Part shown: one piece after another, positions 50,396 to 59,901 of the stretch
Layout: every line of letters starts with the position of its first letter
Position numbering within the stretch: position 1 is the first letter of the stretch
Origin: an uncultured Eubacteriales bacterium
GTDB lineage: Bacteria > Bacillota > Clostridia > Oscillospirales > Acutalibacteraceae
Direction: 5' to 3'
Assembly (NCBI GenBank): GCA_949296825.1
Contig: CASFQZ010000085.1
Location: 70,822-134,821, forward strand
Length of the DNA stretch: 64,000 nt
The notes under the pieces: model-generated
The model's database searches: none
What the model was told of the DNA's origin: nothing
Seen by the model: only the letters and a program-made list of their open reading frames with translations
Position numbers and translations under genes: made by a program

Positions 50396-51826
50396 ATGTC
50401 TGACCCTGACCCCGGAAGTATTTTGACGCTGCTTGCCGCCTCGGCGCAGCAGGACACAAGCACGGTATCGCTGGTTCTGAAAACGGTGCTGATGCTGGTC
50501 CTGATCTTCGTCAACGCGTTTTTTGCATCCAGCGAAATTGCAGTTATTTCGTTAAACGACAAGAAAATCGAAAAACTGGCATCCGAAGGCCACAAAAAAG
50601 CAAAGCAAGTCCTGAAGCTCACACAGAACTCCTCGAACTTTCTGTCCACCATCCAGATCGGCGTTACGCTGGCAGGTTTTTTCACCAGTGCTTCCGCGTC
50701 GCAGACCTATGCGCCGCTGATCACTGACGCCATCGTCGGCGCAAACCCCGCCATGGCAAGCCACGCGGGACTGATCCAGGGCATCGCCTCGGCGCTGATC
50801 ACCGTCCTGATGTCGTACCTGTCGCTGGTATTCGGCGAGCTGGTGCCTAAAAAGATCGCCATGGCAAAGCCGGAAAAGCTTTCCTTTGCTTTTGCGCCCG
50901 TTCTTTTGGGCATCGCGACGGTTACAAAGCCCCTGGTCAAGCTGCTTTCCGCCTCCACCAACGGTGTGCTGCATCTGATCGGTATCGACCCGAACGCAGA
51001 CGAAGAGCAGGTAACCGAGGAAGAAATTCTGATGATGGTTGATGTCGGCGAGGAAAAAGGCGTCATTGAGAACTCCCAGAAGGAAATGATCAACAATATT
51101 TTCGAGTTCGACGATATGGACGCGGGCGACATCATGACCCACCGGGTCGATATGACCGCCGTGGAAGCGGACGAACCGGTCACTACGGTTATTCAAGCCT
51201 CCATCAAAGACGGCTATTCCCGCATCCCGGTCTATGACGACGACCCCGACAACATTGTGGGCATTGTATATGTTAAGGACCTCTTAAAATTCATCGGTGA
51301 GGACATCCCGCAGACCACCACCATCCGGCAGGTCATGCGCGAAGCCTATTTTGTTCCCGAGACCAAGAAATGTGGTGAGCTTTTCGCCGAAATGACCGAA
51401 AAGCGCATCCAGATGAGCGTGATCGTGGATGAATACGGCGGCACGGCGGGCATTGTCACCATCGAGGATATCATTGAATCCATCGTCGGAAATATCCGCG
51501 ATGAATACGATGAAGACGATGATGAAATTTCCAAGATCAATGATAATGTATATACCGTGGACGGCATCACCGACATCGACGAGGTCGATGAGCTGATCGG
51601 CGCAAAGCTGCCCGAGGGCGATTACGACACCATCGGCGGCTTTGTCATCAGCCAGCTGGGGTATCTGCCGACCGACGGCAATTTTGATTCTGTGGAATTT
51701 GAGAATCTGAAATTTACCGTATTAAGCGTGGAAGAGCGCCGGATCGAAAAAATCAAGATTGAGATCTTCCCACGGGACAATCCGGCGAAAGATGAGGATT
51801 CTTCCGAAAAGGATGCGAAAGAATGA
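50396..51826 (+). CDS. CNNM/CorC-family (hemolysin-like) membrane protein
   Basis: 476 residues. DUF21 membrane domain with four helices (about 20-190), a CBS pair (about 215-340, with [26 protein letters not shown]) and a C-terminal CorC_HlyC transporter-associated domain (about 355-440). Family members transport or regulate Mg2+ and other divalent ions. The ATG has GGAG about ten bases upstream. Its stop overlaps the valS start by 4 bases. The acidic tail (ending [10 protein letters not shown]) is typical. Confidence 0.92.
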   Translation: MSDPDPGSILTLLAASAQQDTSTVSLVLKTVLMLVLIFVNAFFASSEIAVISLNDKKIEKLASEGHKKAKQVLKLTQNSSNFLSTIQIGVTLAGFFTSASASQTYAPLITDAIVGANPAMASHAGLIQGIASALITVLMSYLSLVFGELVPKKIAMAKPEKLSFAFAPVLLGIATVTKPLVKLLSASTNGVLHLIGIDPNADEEQVTEEEILMMVDVGEEKGVIENSQKEMINNIFEFDDMDAGDIMTHRVDMTAVEADEPVTTVIQASIKDGYSRIPVYDDDPDNIVGIVYVKDLLKFIGEDIPQTTTIRQVMREAYFVPETKKCGELFAEMTEKRIQMSVIVDEYGGTAGIVTIEDIIESIVGNIRDEYDEDDDEISKINDNVYTVDGITDIDEVDELIGAKLPEGDYDTIGGFVISQLGYLPTDGNFDSVEFENLKFTVLSVEERRIEKIKIEIFPRDNPAKDEDSSEKDAKE

Positions 51827-54444
51827 GCCGCGAACTCGCAAAAAAATACGACCCGAAAGCCGTAGAAGATAAAACCTATGACTTTTGGATACAAAAGAAC
51901 TATTTTCACGCCCGCCGCGAAGAAGGGAAAAAGACCTACACCATCGTGATTCCCCCGCCGAACATCACCGGACAGCTGCATATGGGGCACGCTTTTGATA
52001 ACACGCTGCAGGATATTCTGATCCGCTACAAGCGCATGAAGGGCTTCGATACGCTGTGGGTGCCCGGCACAGACCACGCCTCCATCGCCACGGAAGCGAA
52101 GATTGTAGAAGCGATGAAAAAAGAGGGCTTGACCAAAGAAGATTTGGGCAGAGACGGCTTTCTGGAGCGGGCGTGGCAGTGGAAGGCGCAGTACGGCGGC
52201 AGGATCATTGAGCAGCTGAAAAAGCTCGGCTCCTCCTGCGACTGGGCGCGCGAACGCTTCACCATGGACGAAGGATGCAGCAAAGCCGTGCGCGAGGTCT
52301 TTGTCAACCTGTACAATAAAGGGCTGATCTACCGCGGCGAGCGGATGATCAACTGGTGCCCGCACTGCCGCACCTCCATTTCCGATGTGGAAGTGGAATA
52401 TGAAGAGCAGGCGGGGCATTTCTGGCATCTGCGCTATCCCTTCAAGGATGGCAGCGGTTATCTGACTCTGGCGACAACCCGCCCGGAAACGCTGTTGGGC
52501 GACACCGCCGTTGCAGTCAACCCGAACGACGAAAGATATAAAGATGCGGTCGGCAAGACGCTGATTTTGCCGCTGGTACATCGGGAGATCCCGGTGGTCG
52601 CGGACGAATATGTTGAGAAAGATTTCGGCACCGGCGTGGTAAAAATCACGCCCGCCCACGATCCCAATGACTTTGAGGTGGGACTGCGGCACAATTTGCC
52701 GGTTATCAATGTGATGACCGACGACGCCAAAATCACCGACGATTATCCGCGCTATGCGGGCATGGACCGCTACGAGGCGCGAAAAGCCATTGTAAAAGAC
52801 CTCGAAGAAGAAGGCGCCCTCCTGAAAACCGAGGATTATTCCCACAATGTGGGCACCTGCCAGCGCTGCCACACCACCGTGGAGCCCCGGGTTTCCAAGC
52901 AGTGGTTTGTAAAAATGAAACCGCTGGCGCAGCCCGCCATCGAAAAAGTGAAAACCGGCGAGACACGCTTCATCCCCCGCCGGTTTGAAAAAATTTATTT
53001 TCACTGGCTGGAAAACATCAAGGATTGGTGCATTTCCCGTCAGCTGTGGTGGGGACACCGTATCCCCGCCTGGTACTGCGACGACTGCGGCGAGATCTCC
53101 GTTTCCAAAGAGGATATTACCCATTGTGCCCATTGCGGCAGTGCCCATATTCATCAGGATGAGGACACGCTGGACACCTGGTTTTCCTCCGCCCTCTGGC
53201 CCTTCTCCACACTGGGCTGGCCGGATACCGACGCGCCGGACTTCAAGCATTACTACCCGACCAATACGCTGGTCACCGGCTATGACATCATCCCCTTCTG
53301 GGTTATGCGCATGATGTTCTCCGGCATCGAACATACCGGGCAGGTTCCCTTTGATACCGTGCTGATTCACGGACTGGTGCGCGACGCCCAGGGGCGGAAA
53401 ATGTCCAAATCCTTGGGCAACGGCATTGATCCGCTGGAGGTCATCGATCAATACGGCGCAGACGCGCTGCGCTTTACCCTGGCGACCAACAACAGCCCCG
53501 GCAATGATATGCGCTTCTCGGATCAGAAGGTGGAAGCCAGCCGGAATTTTGCCAACAAGATCTGGAACGCATCGCGCTTTGTGCTGATGAATCTGGACGA
53601 AGACGAGCCGGCGCCCCATCTGCCGGACGAATTGGCGCTGGAGGACAAATGGATTCTTTCCCAATACAACGATCTGGTCCGCAGTGTGACCGATTCGCTG
53701 GACAGCTACGAGCTGGGCGTTGCGGTGCAAAAGCTCTATGATTTTATTTGGGATGTGTTCTGCGACTGGTATATTGAGCTGACCAAGATCCGCCTGCAGG
53801 CGGGCGGCGAAGCGGCAAAAGGCGCAAAAGCGGTGCTGGTATACGTGCTTTCCAATACCTTGAAGCTGCTGCATCCCTTTATGCCCTTTATCACCGAGGA
53901 AATCTGGCAAAGCCTGCCGCACGAAGGGGAATCCATTATGATTTCCGCATTCCCGGAATATGACGGGGCGCTCTGTTTCCCGCAGGACGAAGCGGAATTT
54001 TCCCGCATCATGGCTGCCATCCGCGCGGTGCGCAACCGCCGGGCGGAAATGAATGTTCCTCCGTCAAAGAAAGCGCAGCTGCTGATTGCCACCGCCTACA
54101 GCGATACCTTCCGCGAGGGCGCGACCTATTTCACCCGGCTGGCGTTTGCCTCCGGGGTGCAGGTCGCCGACGAATTCCACGAAGAGGGATGCGTCAGCGT
54201 GGTAACCGGCGACGCGACGATCTATATTCCTCTCGCCGAGCTTGTCGATACCGAAAAGGAAAAGGCGCGGCTGACCAAGGAGAAGAAGAACACGGAAAAC
54301 GAATTGGCGCGCCTTGCCGGCAAGCTGAGCAACGAGGGCTTTTTATCCAAAGCGCCGGAAGAAGTCGTCAACGCGGAAAAGGAAAAACAAAAGAAACTGA
54401 CCGAAAAGCTCGCGATGATCGAGTCCGAGCTGCAAAAACTGTAA
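51823..54444 (+). CDS. valS: Valyl-tRNA synthetase
   Basis: 873 residues, full length. HMGH at 53-56 (the HIGH motif after PPPNITGQL), the editing domain in the middle (with [15 protein letters not shown]), KMSKS at 526-530 and a C-terminal coiled coil (from about residue 805, [12 protein letters not shown]). It charges tRNA-Val and edits mischarged threonine. The ATG overlaps the stop of the CNNM gene (ATGA), so translation is coupled. No T-box leader is present upstream of either gene, although valS is often T-box controlled in Bacillota. Confidence 0.97.
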   Translation: MSRELAKKYDPKAVEDKTYDFWIQKNYFHARREEGKKTYTIVIPPPNITGQLHMGHAFDNTLQDILIRYKRMKGFDTLWVPGTDHASIATEAKIVEAMKKEGLTKEDLGRDGFLERAWQWKAQYGGRIIEQLKKLGSSCDWARERFTMDEGCSKAVREVFVNLYNKGLIYRGERMINWCPHCRTSISDVEVEYEEQAGHFWHLRYPFKDGSGYLTLATTRPETLLGDTAVAVNPNDERYKDAVGKTLILPLVHREIPVVADEYVEKDFGTGVVKITPAHDPNDFEVGLRHNLPVINVMTDDAKITDDYPRYAGMDRYEARKAIVKDLEEEGALLKTEDYSHNVGTCQRCHTTVEPRVSKQWFVKMKPLAQPAIEKVKTGETRFIPRRFEKIYFHWLENIKDWCISRQLWWGHRIPAWYCDDCGEISVSKEDITHCAHCGSAHIHQDEDTLDTWFSSALWPFSTLGWPDTDAPDFKHYYPTNTLVTGYDIIPFWVMRMMFSGIEHTGQVPFDTVLIHGLVRDAQGRKMSKSLGNGIDPLEVIDQYGADALRFTLATNNSPGNDMRFSDQKVEASRNFANKIWNASRFVLMNLDEDEPAPHLPDELALEDKWILSQYNDLVRSVTDSLDSYELGVAVQKLYDFIWDVFCDWYIELTKIRLQAGGEAAKGAKAVLVYVLSNTLKLLHPFMPFITEEIWQSLPHEGESIMISAFPEYDGALCFPQDEAEFSRIMAAIRAVRNRRAEMNVPPSKKAQLLIATAYSDTFREGATYFTRLAFASGVQVADEFHEEGCVSVVTGDATIYIPLAELVDTEKEKARLTKEKKNTENELARLAGKLSNEGFLSKAPEEVVNAEKEKQKKLTEKLAMIESELQKL

Positions 54445-54454
54445 ATCAATCGGC

Positions 54455-54486
54455 AAAGCCCGCTGTTTTAGCGGGCTTTCCTCTTT
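54455..54486 (+). terminator. Terminator or attenuator between valS and folC
   Basis: AAAGCCCGC/GCGGGCTTT stem followed by a broken T-run (CCTCTTT). folC starts 19 bases later, so it may be only partial. Confidence 0.6.
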
Positions 54487-54504
54487 CGACAAAAGGAGAA
54501 CGCT

Positions 54505-55803
54505 ATGACCATCGAGGAAGCCGTCGGCTATTATCATTCGCTGCTGCGCTTCGGCATGAAGCCGGGGCTGTCCCGCATTCGTGCCCTCTGCCGTCTGCTG
54601 GGCGACCCGCAGGAAAAGCTGCGCTGCATCCACATCGCCGGCACCAACGGCAAGGGCTCCGTCGCAGTGATGCTCAGTGAAATTTTTCAAGCCGCCGGGT
54701 ATATAACCGGACTGTTCACCTCCCCCTATATCACCTGTTTTCAGGAACGCATCCAAATCAACGGCGCGCCGGTAAAGGATGACGTGCTGATCGCAGCGAC
54801 CGAGCAGGTAAAGCGCGCCGCCCTGCTGCTGGAGCATACCGAGGAGCCGGCAACGGAATTTGAGGCGGTGACCGCCGCAGCATTTTTGATTTTTGCTAAA
54901 GAAAATTGTGATATAGTTATTCTGGAAACCGGGCTGGGCGGGCGTTTTGACGCGACCAACTGTATCTCTTCCCCGCTTCTGAGCATTATTACTTCCATTT
55001 CTCTGGACCATACCGGGGTGCTGGGCGGTACCCTCGAACAGATTGCCTTTGAAAAAAGCGGCATCATTAAACCGGAGCGCCCGCTGCTCTGCCCCGATAC
55101 CATTTCCCCCTCGGCGCTTGCCGTCATCCGGGAGACATGCCGGAAGCGCAGCGCGCCAATGATAACCATACAAAAGCAGGATATTACCGTCGCCAACGAG
55201 AGTCTGACCGGTTTTGACGAAACCTATCAGGGGCTTTCCTTCCATGTGCCGCTGCCGGCGGCGGTGCAGAGCGAAAACGCGGCGCTGGCGGTACAGGCGG
55301 CAAAGCATTGCGCCGGCTATTCCGTGCCGGACCGGGCAATCTGTCATGGCATTGCGCAAACCCGAAACCCCGCCCGCTGCGAATTATTGTCCAAAGAGCC
55401 GCTGATTTTATTGGACGGCTGCCACAACGACGCGTCCACGGCAGCACTGGCAGCGCTTTTGCAGCAGCACCTGAACGGCAAGAAAATCCTTGCCGTCCTG
55501 GGCATGATGGCGGATAAGGACATTGACAAAGCGCTCCTGCATCTGCTGCCCTGTTTTTCCTTTGTTATCACCACAACGCCATCCAACCCCAGAGCTATTG
55601 CCGCCGATGCCCTTTGCCGGAAAATATCCGACGGGGGAACCTGCGCGGCAAAGGAAGACCAGCCTTCGCAGGCGATTGAACGGGCGCTCGCCATGCTGCC
55701 GTCCTTTGACGCGCTGGTGATCTGCGGCTCACTGTATTTGGCAGGCGACGTGCGCCAATATTTGCAAGGTCGAATTCATGATTTATTTGCAAAAGGCGGT
55801 TGA
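54505..55803 (+). CDS. folC: Folylpolyglutamate synthase/dihydrofolate synthase
   Basis: 432 residues, usual length. P-loop HIAGTNGKGSVAVML (about 46-60), the folate/omega loop region, ILETGLGGRFDATN (about 143-156) and GCHNDAST in the C-terminal domain are the FolC signatures. It adds glutamate to folates, and in many bacteria glutamate to dihydropteroate. valS-folC order is common in Bacillota. The ATG follows AAAGGAGAA. The downstream PP2C-like gene starts 71 bases later. Confidence 0.95.
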   Translation: MTIEEAVGYYHSLLRFGMKPGLSRIRALCRLLGDPQEKLRCIHIAGTNGKGSVAVMLSEIFQAAGYITGLFTSPYITCFQERIQINGAPVKDDVLIAATEQVKRAALLLEHTEEPATEFEAVTAAAFLIFAKENCDIVILETGLGGRFDATNCISSPLLSIITSISLDHTGVLGGTLEQIAFEKSGIIKPERPLLCPDTISPSALAVIRETCRKRSAPMITIQKQDITVANESLTGFDETYQGLSFHVPLPAAVQSENAALAVQAAKHCAGYSVPDRAICHGIAQTRNPARCELLSKEPLILLDGCHNDASTAALAALLQQHLNGKKILAVLGMMADKDIDKALLHLLPCFSFVITTTPSNPRAIAADALCRKISDGGTCAAKEDQPSQAIERALAMLPSFDALVICGSLYLAGDVRQYLQGRIHDLFAKGG

Positions 55804-55874
55804 CGGAAAGCAATATAGATGTTATTATAATATTTGATTTAGTTTGACAATAACCGATTCGAAGGGTGAACGAT

Positions 55875-57194
55875 ATGATACGAATGAAAGCGGAAGCGGT
55901 AGTCATTACCAAGCCGGATAAAAATACCCGCCTGAACGGCTGCAACATCAATATGAACGGCAAAGTTCTCTTGACGGAAGCGGCAGATAAAGGCTATAAG
56001 GGCGCGGGGACGTTAAGCGGCGAGGTTGTCCTGGCGGTTGCCTCCGGCGACCGGGAGACCAAAGCGGCGGAAACCGCAATGAATCTTTTGTCCAAGCACC
56101 TTCCCGCCATCAAAGCCTCCGGCGAATCCTTCCCCGCGGAGGCGGATTCCTTCTTCAACCACGCGTTCCGGGAGCTATCAATGCAAAAGGGCGCCTATGA
56201 GGCCTTTTCCGCAACCCTCTTATATCATTTTCAGGATAACGTCTATATCGCCAACACCGGCGACAACGCCGTTTATGTATACGACGGGATGTATCTGGAC
56301 CAGATTCCCTTTTCGGAAGAGGAAACCGGGAAAAAGGATTCCCAGCTGCCGACCTCGGATGTTTATTGCAAAATCATTCCCAATATCAAGCCCGACACCC
56401 AGATTCTGGTGCTGAGCAAAGAGGTTTACGAATACACCACCGACGAGCAGATCCTCGAAATTCTGCGCAATGCCATTTCCACCAAGCAAGCCTGTCAGCG
56501 ATTGGTGGATCAGGCGAACGAAAACGGCGCGGAAAACAACGTCGCCGTTATGCTGGAAAATCTGACGCCTGTCGATGTTCCCATGGCAGGCGCTGCGGTT
56601 CCTGCCGAAGGCGGCGAGGAGGAATCCGCCGAAGACGAAGTCGCAAGCAAAACAGAGGACCCGACCAAGCCCAGCAAAGCGCCTCTGATTGTTTTGATTT
56701 TACTTTTGGTGCTGGTGGCTTTGGTTGCGGGACTTTATTTCGCCAACCAACGCTACGGATTTATCGACCGGCTGACAGAGGGCAAGACCACCGAGCAGGA
56801 GACCGAGTCCAAACCGACCGAGCCTGTCGCCAATCTGATTACGCTGCCCGAAAGCACTCTCTCCACCGAGCCGAGCACAACCGATGAATCAGAGACCGAA
56901 ACAACGGAAGCCGAGGACGAGGACGAAGAAGAAGAGGAGCGTGAAGAAACCCGCCGCTCGACAACGACGACCAAACGGACCACAACGACGCGCCGTCCGA
57001 CCGATCCGCCGCAGACCGATCCGCCGGAAACCGACGCACCGGAAACGGATCCGCCGACCGATGAGCCCAGCGATGAACCCAGCGACGAGCCGAGCGCCGA
57101 GGAGCCTTCCGACGAACCCTCGGCTGACGAGCCTTCCGATGACGAGCCCCCTGCGGTGGACGCGCCGGGCGACGGTGAGCTGGAAGACCGCTGA
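55875..57194 (+). CDS. PP2C-like membrane protein with long extracellular acidic tail
   Basis: 439 residues. N-terminal domain (about 1-235) has the strand order of PPM/PP2C phosphatases: VVLAVASGD where DGMGG would stand, VYIANTGDNAVYVYDG where GDSR stands, and AENNVAVML where DN-x-T stands. Two of the metal-binding Asp look replaced (Ser-Gly-Asp-Arg and Glu-Asn), so it may bind but not cut. One membrane helix follows at about 273-295 (APLIVLILLLVLVALVAGLYF). The rest is an extracellular Thr/Asp/Glu/Pro-rich tail (about 300-439), with TTTTKRTTTTRR then TDPP and SDEP repeats. The start ATG 55875 follows AAGG by nine bases. No PASTA kinase gene is nearby. The reading as a pseudophosphatase is inference. 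Confidence 0.7.
   Translation: MIRMKAEAVVITKPDKNTRLNGCNINMNGKVLLTEAADKGYKGAGTLSGEVVLAVASGDRETKAAETAMNLLSKHLPAIKASGESFPAEADSFFNHAFRELSMQKGAYEAFSATLLYHFQDNVYIANTGDNAVYVYDGMYLDQIPFSEEETGKKDSQLPTSDVYCKIIPNIKPDTQILVLSKEVYEYTTDEQILEILRNAISTKQACQRLVDQANENGAENNVAVMLENLTPVDVPMAGAAVPAEGGEEESAEDEVASKTEDPTKPSKAPLIVLILLLVLVALVAGLYFANQRYGFIDRLTEGKTTEQETESKPTEPVANLITLPESTLSTEPSTTDESETETTEAEDEDEEEEEREETRRSTTTTKRTTTTRRPTDPPQTDPPETDAPETDPPTDEPSDEPSDEPSAEEPSDEPSADEPSDDEPPAVDAPGDGELEDR
56930..57165 (+). repeat. Tandem low-complexity coding repeats (TDPP and SDEP units)
   Basis: In-frame repeats encode Thr-Asp-Pro-Pro and Ser-Asp-Glu-Pro units in the extracellular tail of the PP2C-like protein; not a CRISPR. Confidence 0.8.
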
Positions 57195-57209
57195 TGATAC
57201 AAAATGACA

Positions 57210-57242
57210 ACGGATGCTGTGTTGCACAGCGTCCGTTTTTTT
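57210..57242 (+). terminator. Terminator of the PP2C-like gene
   Basis: ACGGATGCTGTG/CACAGCGTCCGT stem with a TTG loop, then seven T (T-run partly in the stem). Confidence 0.88.
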
Positions 57243-57316
57243 GCGAAAAATTTGACAGATGATTTTTCATTTCGCCGGAAATACTATAAGCAGAAACAGC
57301 GAAAGGATGAAAGCCA

Positions 57317-57766
57317 GTGAAAAAATCACCGGATCCCGCCTATAATAAAATGGTAAAAAAAGCGTCCCCGCCCTCCGGCACCATGCGCAACACACTGAAA
57401 GCCTTTTTGGTCGGCGGGCTGATTTGCTGCCTCGGACAGGGGCTCAACAGTCTCTATCTTTCGACGGGAATGAAGGAAGATACCGCCTCTCTGGCGGTCT
57501 CTGTCAGCCTGATTGTGCTGACAGCCATTCTGACCGGCCTGGGCCTGTTCGGAAAAATCGCGAAATTTGCCGGCGCGGGAACCTTTGTCCCGATCACGGG
57601 CTTTGCCAATTCGATGGTCTCCCCTGCCATGGAATTTCAGACCGAGGGGCGGGTATTGGGTACCGGTGCGAAAATGTTTACCCTTGCCGGACCGGTTATC
57701 GCCTACGGGTGCAGTCTGGCGGCGCTGTATGGGCTGATTGATTACTGTTTTTTGCTGAACGGGTGA
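57317..57766 (+). CDS. spoVAC: Stage V sporulation protein SpoVAC
   Basis: 149 residues, about four membrane helices. Typical stretches FLVGGLICCLGQGLN (about 30-44), GAGTFVPITGFANSM (about 87-101) and VSPAMEFQTEGRVLG. SpoVAC is a mechanosensitive-type channel part that takes dipicolinic acid into the forespore and releases it on germination. The start is GTG 57317 with AAAGGA nine bases upstream. AATACTA at 57280-57286 is a possible sigma-G -10 element, without a clear -35. spoVAD begins 6 bases after its stop. Confidence 0.95.
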   Translation: MKKSPDPAYNKMVKKASPPSGTMRNTLKAFLVGGLICCLGQGLNSLYLSTGMKEDTASLAVSVSLIVLTAILTGLGLFGKIAKFAGAGTFVPITGFANSMVSPAMEFQTEGRVLGTGAKMFTLAGPVIAYGCSLAALYGLIDYCFLLNG

Positions 57767-57772
57767 AAATAA

Positions 57773-58792
57773 ATGGCGAAACGAATCGGACGATATGTCA
57801 TTGAACTGGAAAACCGCCCTTCCCTGCTATCGGGCGCGGCGGCGGTCGGCAAGACCGAGGGGGAAGGCCCCCTGCGAGAGGACTTTGACCTTTGCTATGA
57901 GAGCGATAAAATCTGCGAGGGCAGCTGGGAGCAGTGCGAGACCCATCTGGCGGCGGATGCGGTCAACCGCGCGCTGATCAAAGCGGGGAAAACCTACGGC
58001 GATATTGATTTGATTTTTGCCGGAGATTTACTCAATCAGTGCGTCGCCTCCGCGTTTTTCGTTAAAAACACCGATATGCCCTTTGTCGGGCTATTCGGCG
58101 CCTGCTCCACCATGGCGCTGGCGATGGCGCTCTCCGGGCTTTCGATCAACAGCGGCGCGGCAAAGCTTGCCCTCGCCGCCGCGTCGTCCCATTTCTGCTC
58201 GGCGGAGCGGCAGTTTCGCTTTCCGCTGGAATACGGCGGACAGCGCGCGCCCACGGCGCAGCGGACCGTAACCGGCGCAGGCGCGGTGCTTTTGGGCGAG
58301 CACGACAAACATCTCCCTGGGATTCGCGCGGTGATGATCGGAAGGATCCGCGACCAGGGCATCGCCGACGCCAACAATATGGGCGCAGCGATGGCGCCCG
58401 CCGCTGCCTGCACCATCGTCGATTTTTTGCGGGACACCGACAAAAAGCCGGAGGATTTTGATATGATTTTAACCGGCGATCTGGGATTGGTGGGCTCAAG
58501 GCTGCTGCTGGAGCTATTGCAAAAAAGGGAAAACACCGATATTTCCGCCGTGCATCAGGATTGCGGCAATCTTATTTTTGATATTGAAAAACAGGATGTC
58601 CACGCCGGCGGGTCGGGCTGCGGGTGTTCGGCGGCGGTGGTCTGCTCGCTGATTTTCAAAAAGCTGATGCGCAGGGAACTAAACAATGTATTATTTGTCG
58701 GCACCGGTGCATTGATGTCCCCCACCACCGCCCAACAGGGCAGCCCGATCCCCGGCATCGCCCATGCGGTATGGCTCACAAGCGATGCATAA
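57773..58792 (+). CDS. spoVAD: Stage V sporulation protein SpoVAD
   Basis: 339 residues, thiolase-like fold without thiolase chemistry. Seen: ETHLAADAVNRALIKAGK (about 60-77), FGACSTMALAMALSG (Cys at the thiolase position, about 113), and SHFCSAERQFRFPLEYGGQR, the family hallmark. SpoVAD binds dipicolinic acid and works with SpoVAC and SpoVAE. The ATG follows GGTG weakly, 6 bases after spoVAC. spoVAE, normally next, is absent here. Confidence 0.95.
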   Translation: MAKRIGRYVIELENRPSLLSGAAAVGKTEGEGPLREDFDLCYESDKICEGSWEQCETHLAADAVNRALIKAGKTYGDIDLIFAGDLLNQCVASAFFVKNTDMPFVGLFGACSTMALAMALSGLSINSGAAKLALAAASSHFCSAERQFRFPLEYGGQRAPTAQRTVTGAGAVLLGEHDKHLPGIRAVMIGRIRDQGIADANNMGAAMAPAAACTIVDFLRDTDKKPEDFDMILTGDLGLVGSRLLLELLQKRENTDISAVHQDCGNLIFDIEKQDVHAGGSGCGCSAAVVCSLIFKKLMRRELNNVLFVGTGALMSPTTAQQGSPIPGIAHAVWLTSDA

Positions 58793-59046
58793 AAATATCC
58801 GTGCAGCCGCTTGTGGTAAAATTTTTTTGACTTAAAGCAAAAGAAACGGGGAATTTTATGGCAAAGCTTACGACCTATCGTCACTAAAGCGGAAAATTGA
58901 GCACGATGGTTTCTTGTCTACAGCAAAGGCTCCATGGGCAGAGAAGCGCTTGCGGCTTTTCTGCCCTTTATATTTTATGCAAACCTCACAACAACGCAGG
59001 CGATGACTTGTATAAGTCTCCAAAAAAAACAATTGTCGAAAAAAGA
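58793..59046. other. Intergenic region after spoVAD, no spoVAE
   Basis: No open frame with SpoVAE features on either strand. It holds a 9-codon frame after GGGG at about 58858-58887 (MAKLTTYRH) and a hairpin at 58936-58977. Otherwise nothing recognised. Confidence 0.6.
58936..58977 (+). terminator. Probable terminator of the spoVAC-spoVAD unit
   Basis: GGGCAGA/TCTGCCC outer stem with an inner GAAGC/GGCTT part, followed by TTTATATTTT. Confidence 0.6.
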
Positions 59047-59075
59047 TTGCATTTTTGCCTGTCATCGCTTATACT
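59047..59075 (+). promoter_or_regulatory. Promoter of the secreted 199-residue protein gene
   Basis: TTGCAT (59047-59052), 17-base spacer, TATACT (59070-59075), 56 bases before the start. Confidence 0.55.
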
Positions 59076-59131
59076 ATAAATGGAAAGCTACTGTACTCTG
59101 GAGCCATTTTCATAACGAAAGGAAGAGAACC

Positions 59132-59731
59132 ATGAAGAAAAAAGGCTTTGTTCTTTTTATTTGTACGCTGGTGCTGCTGTTCGGGGTTGGAACCGTGACG
59201 GCGCTGTCCGAAGGGCGGTTTTCATGGAGGACGGAAGCTTTTACAACCACCTCCTATTATGTGGACGAAAACGGTAATTGCTACCTTGTCACCGAGCCGC
59301 CGGAAAACCCTGAGGATATTATCGACCCGGATATCTCTGTTCCGACCACCGCTGCGCCGCCAACACAGCCCGCCGCTCAGGCACAGGCTGTTCAGCCGAC
59401 GATACCGGAGACTCAGCCGACACTGCCCGAAGCCCTTCAGAATACTCCGGAAAATATCGCCCGGTATGCCGAGAACGTTGAGCATAATATTCAGGTGTTT
59501 CTTGAAAAACAGCATTTCGATCGCAATAATTTTGATACCATGATTGAAGATAATGACCTGGATCCGGACTCTCCTGCGCTAAAAGAAGAACTGGAGGAAT
59601 TAAATATTCTGGAATCCGAAGGTAAAGCGCTTCTGGCAAACTATCAGGCAGGTCTATTGAGCGACGAGGAAGCTGGCGAGCAGCTTATGAATTTGTATTT
59701 CAAAGACTGGGGGCTCCTTGACCTGAAATAA
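59132..59731 (+). CDS. Secreted or anchored 199-residue protein, unknown function
   Basis: A Lys-rich start and a hydrophobic core (KKKGFVLFICTLVLLFGVG, then TVTALSEG) form a signal peptide or anchor at 1-27. An extracellular part follows: a short beta segment with YYVDENGNCYLV, then a Pro/Thr/Gln linker (about 75-110). The C-terminal 85 residues are acidic and helical (NNFDTMIEDNDLDPDS, and LLSDEEAGEQLMNLYFKDWG). I do not recognise the family. The start ATG 59132 has AAAGGAAG upstream; the longer frame from 58934 begins within the terminator hairpin. The gene has its own promoter and terminator. Confidence 0.8.
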   Translation: MKKKGFVLFICTLVLLFGVGTVTALSEGRFSWRTEAFTTTSYYVDENGNCYLVTEPPENPEDIIDPDISVPTTAAPPTQPAAQAQAVQPTIPETQPTLPEALQNTPENIARYAENVEHNIQVFLEKQHFDRNNFDTMIEDNDLDPDSPALKEELEELNILESEGKALLANYQAGLLSDEEAGEQLMNLYFKDWGLLDLK

Positions 59732-59772
59732 GCCCCATTTCCAACGCGCCGCAGTATTTCATCAGCAAATCA

Positions 59773-59810
59773 ACAGGGGACGCAGGCATTTGTCTGCGTC
59801 CCCTGTTTTT
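59773..59810 (+). terminator. Terminator of the secreted protein gene
   Basis: A perfect 13-bp stem ACAGGGGACGCAG/CTGCGTCCCCTGT, followed by TTTT. Confidence 0.85.
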
Positions 59811-59901
59811 CCAATATGCGGCAATCTCCTTTGCCGCCTTCCTTTGCTGCTCGTCCGGTAACAGCTCCGCCCTGTTTTACATGGGGCGCGCAGCGCTGCT
59901 T

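Noticed and set aside
50336..50396. T-box leader for valS
   Set aside because: Leader is only about 50 bases, with no specifier stem or T-box sequence.
51622..53922. 766-codon open frame on the minus strand
   Set aside because: Exactly opposite valS; an artefact of GC-rich third positions.
56930..57165. Repeats in the PP2C-like gene as a CRISPR or minisatellite
   Set aside because: In-frame coding repeats of TDPP and SDEP units without unique spacers.
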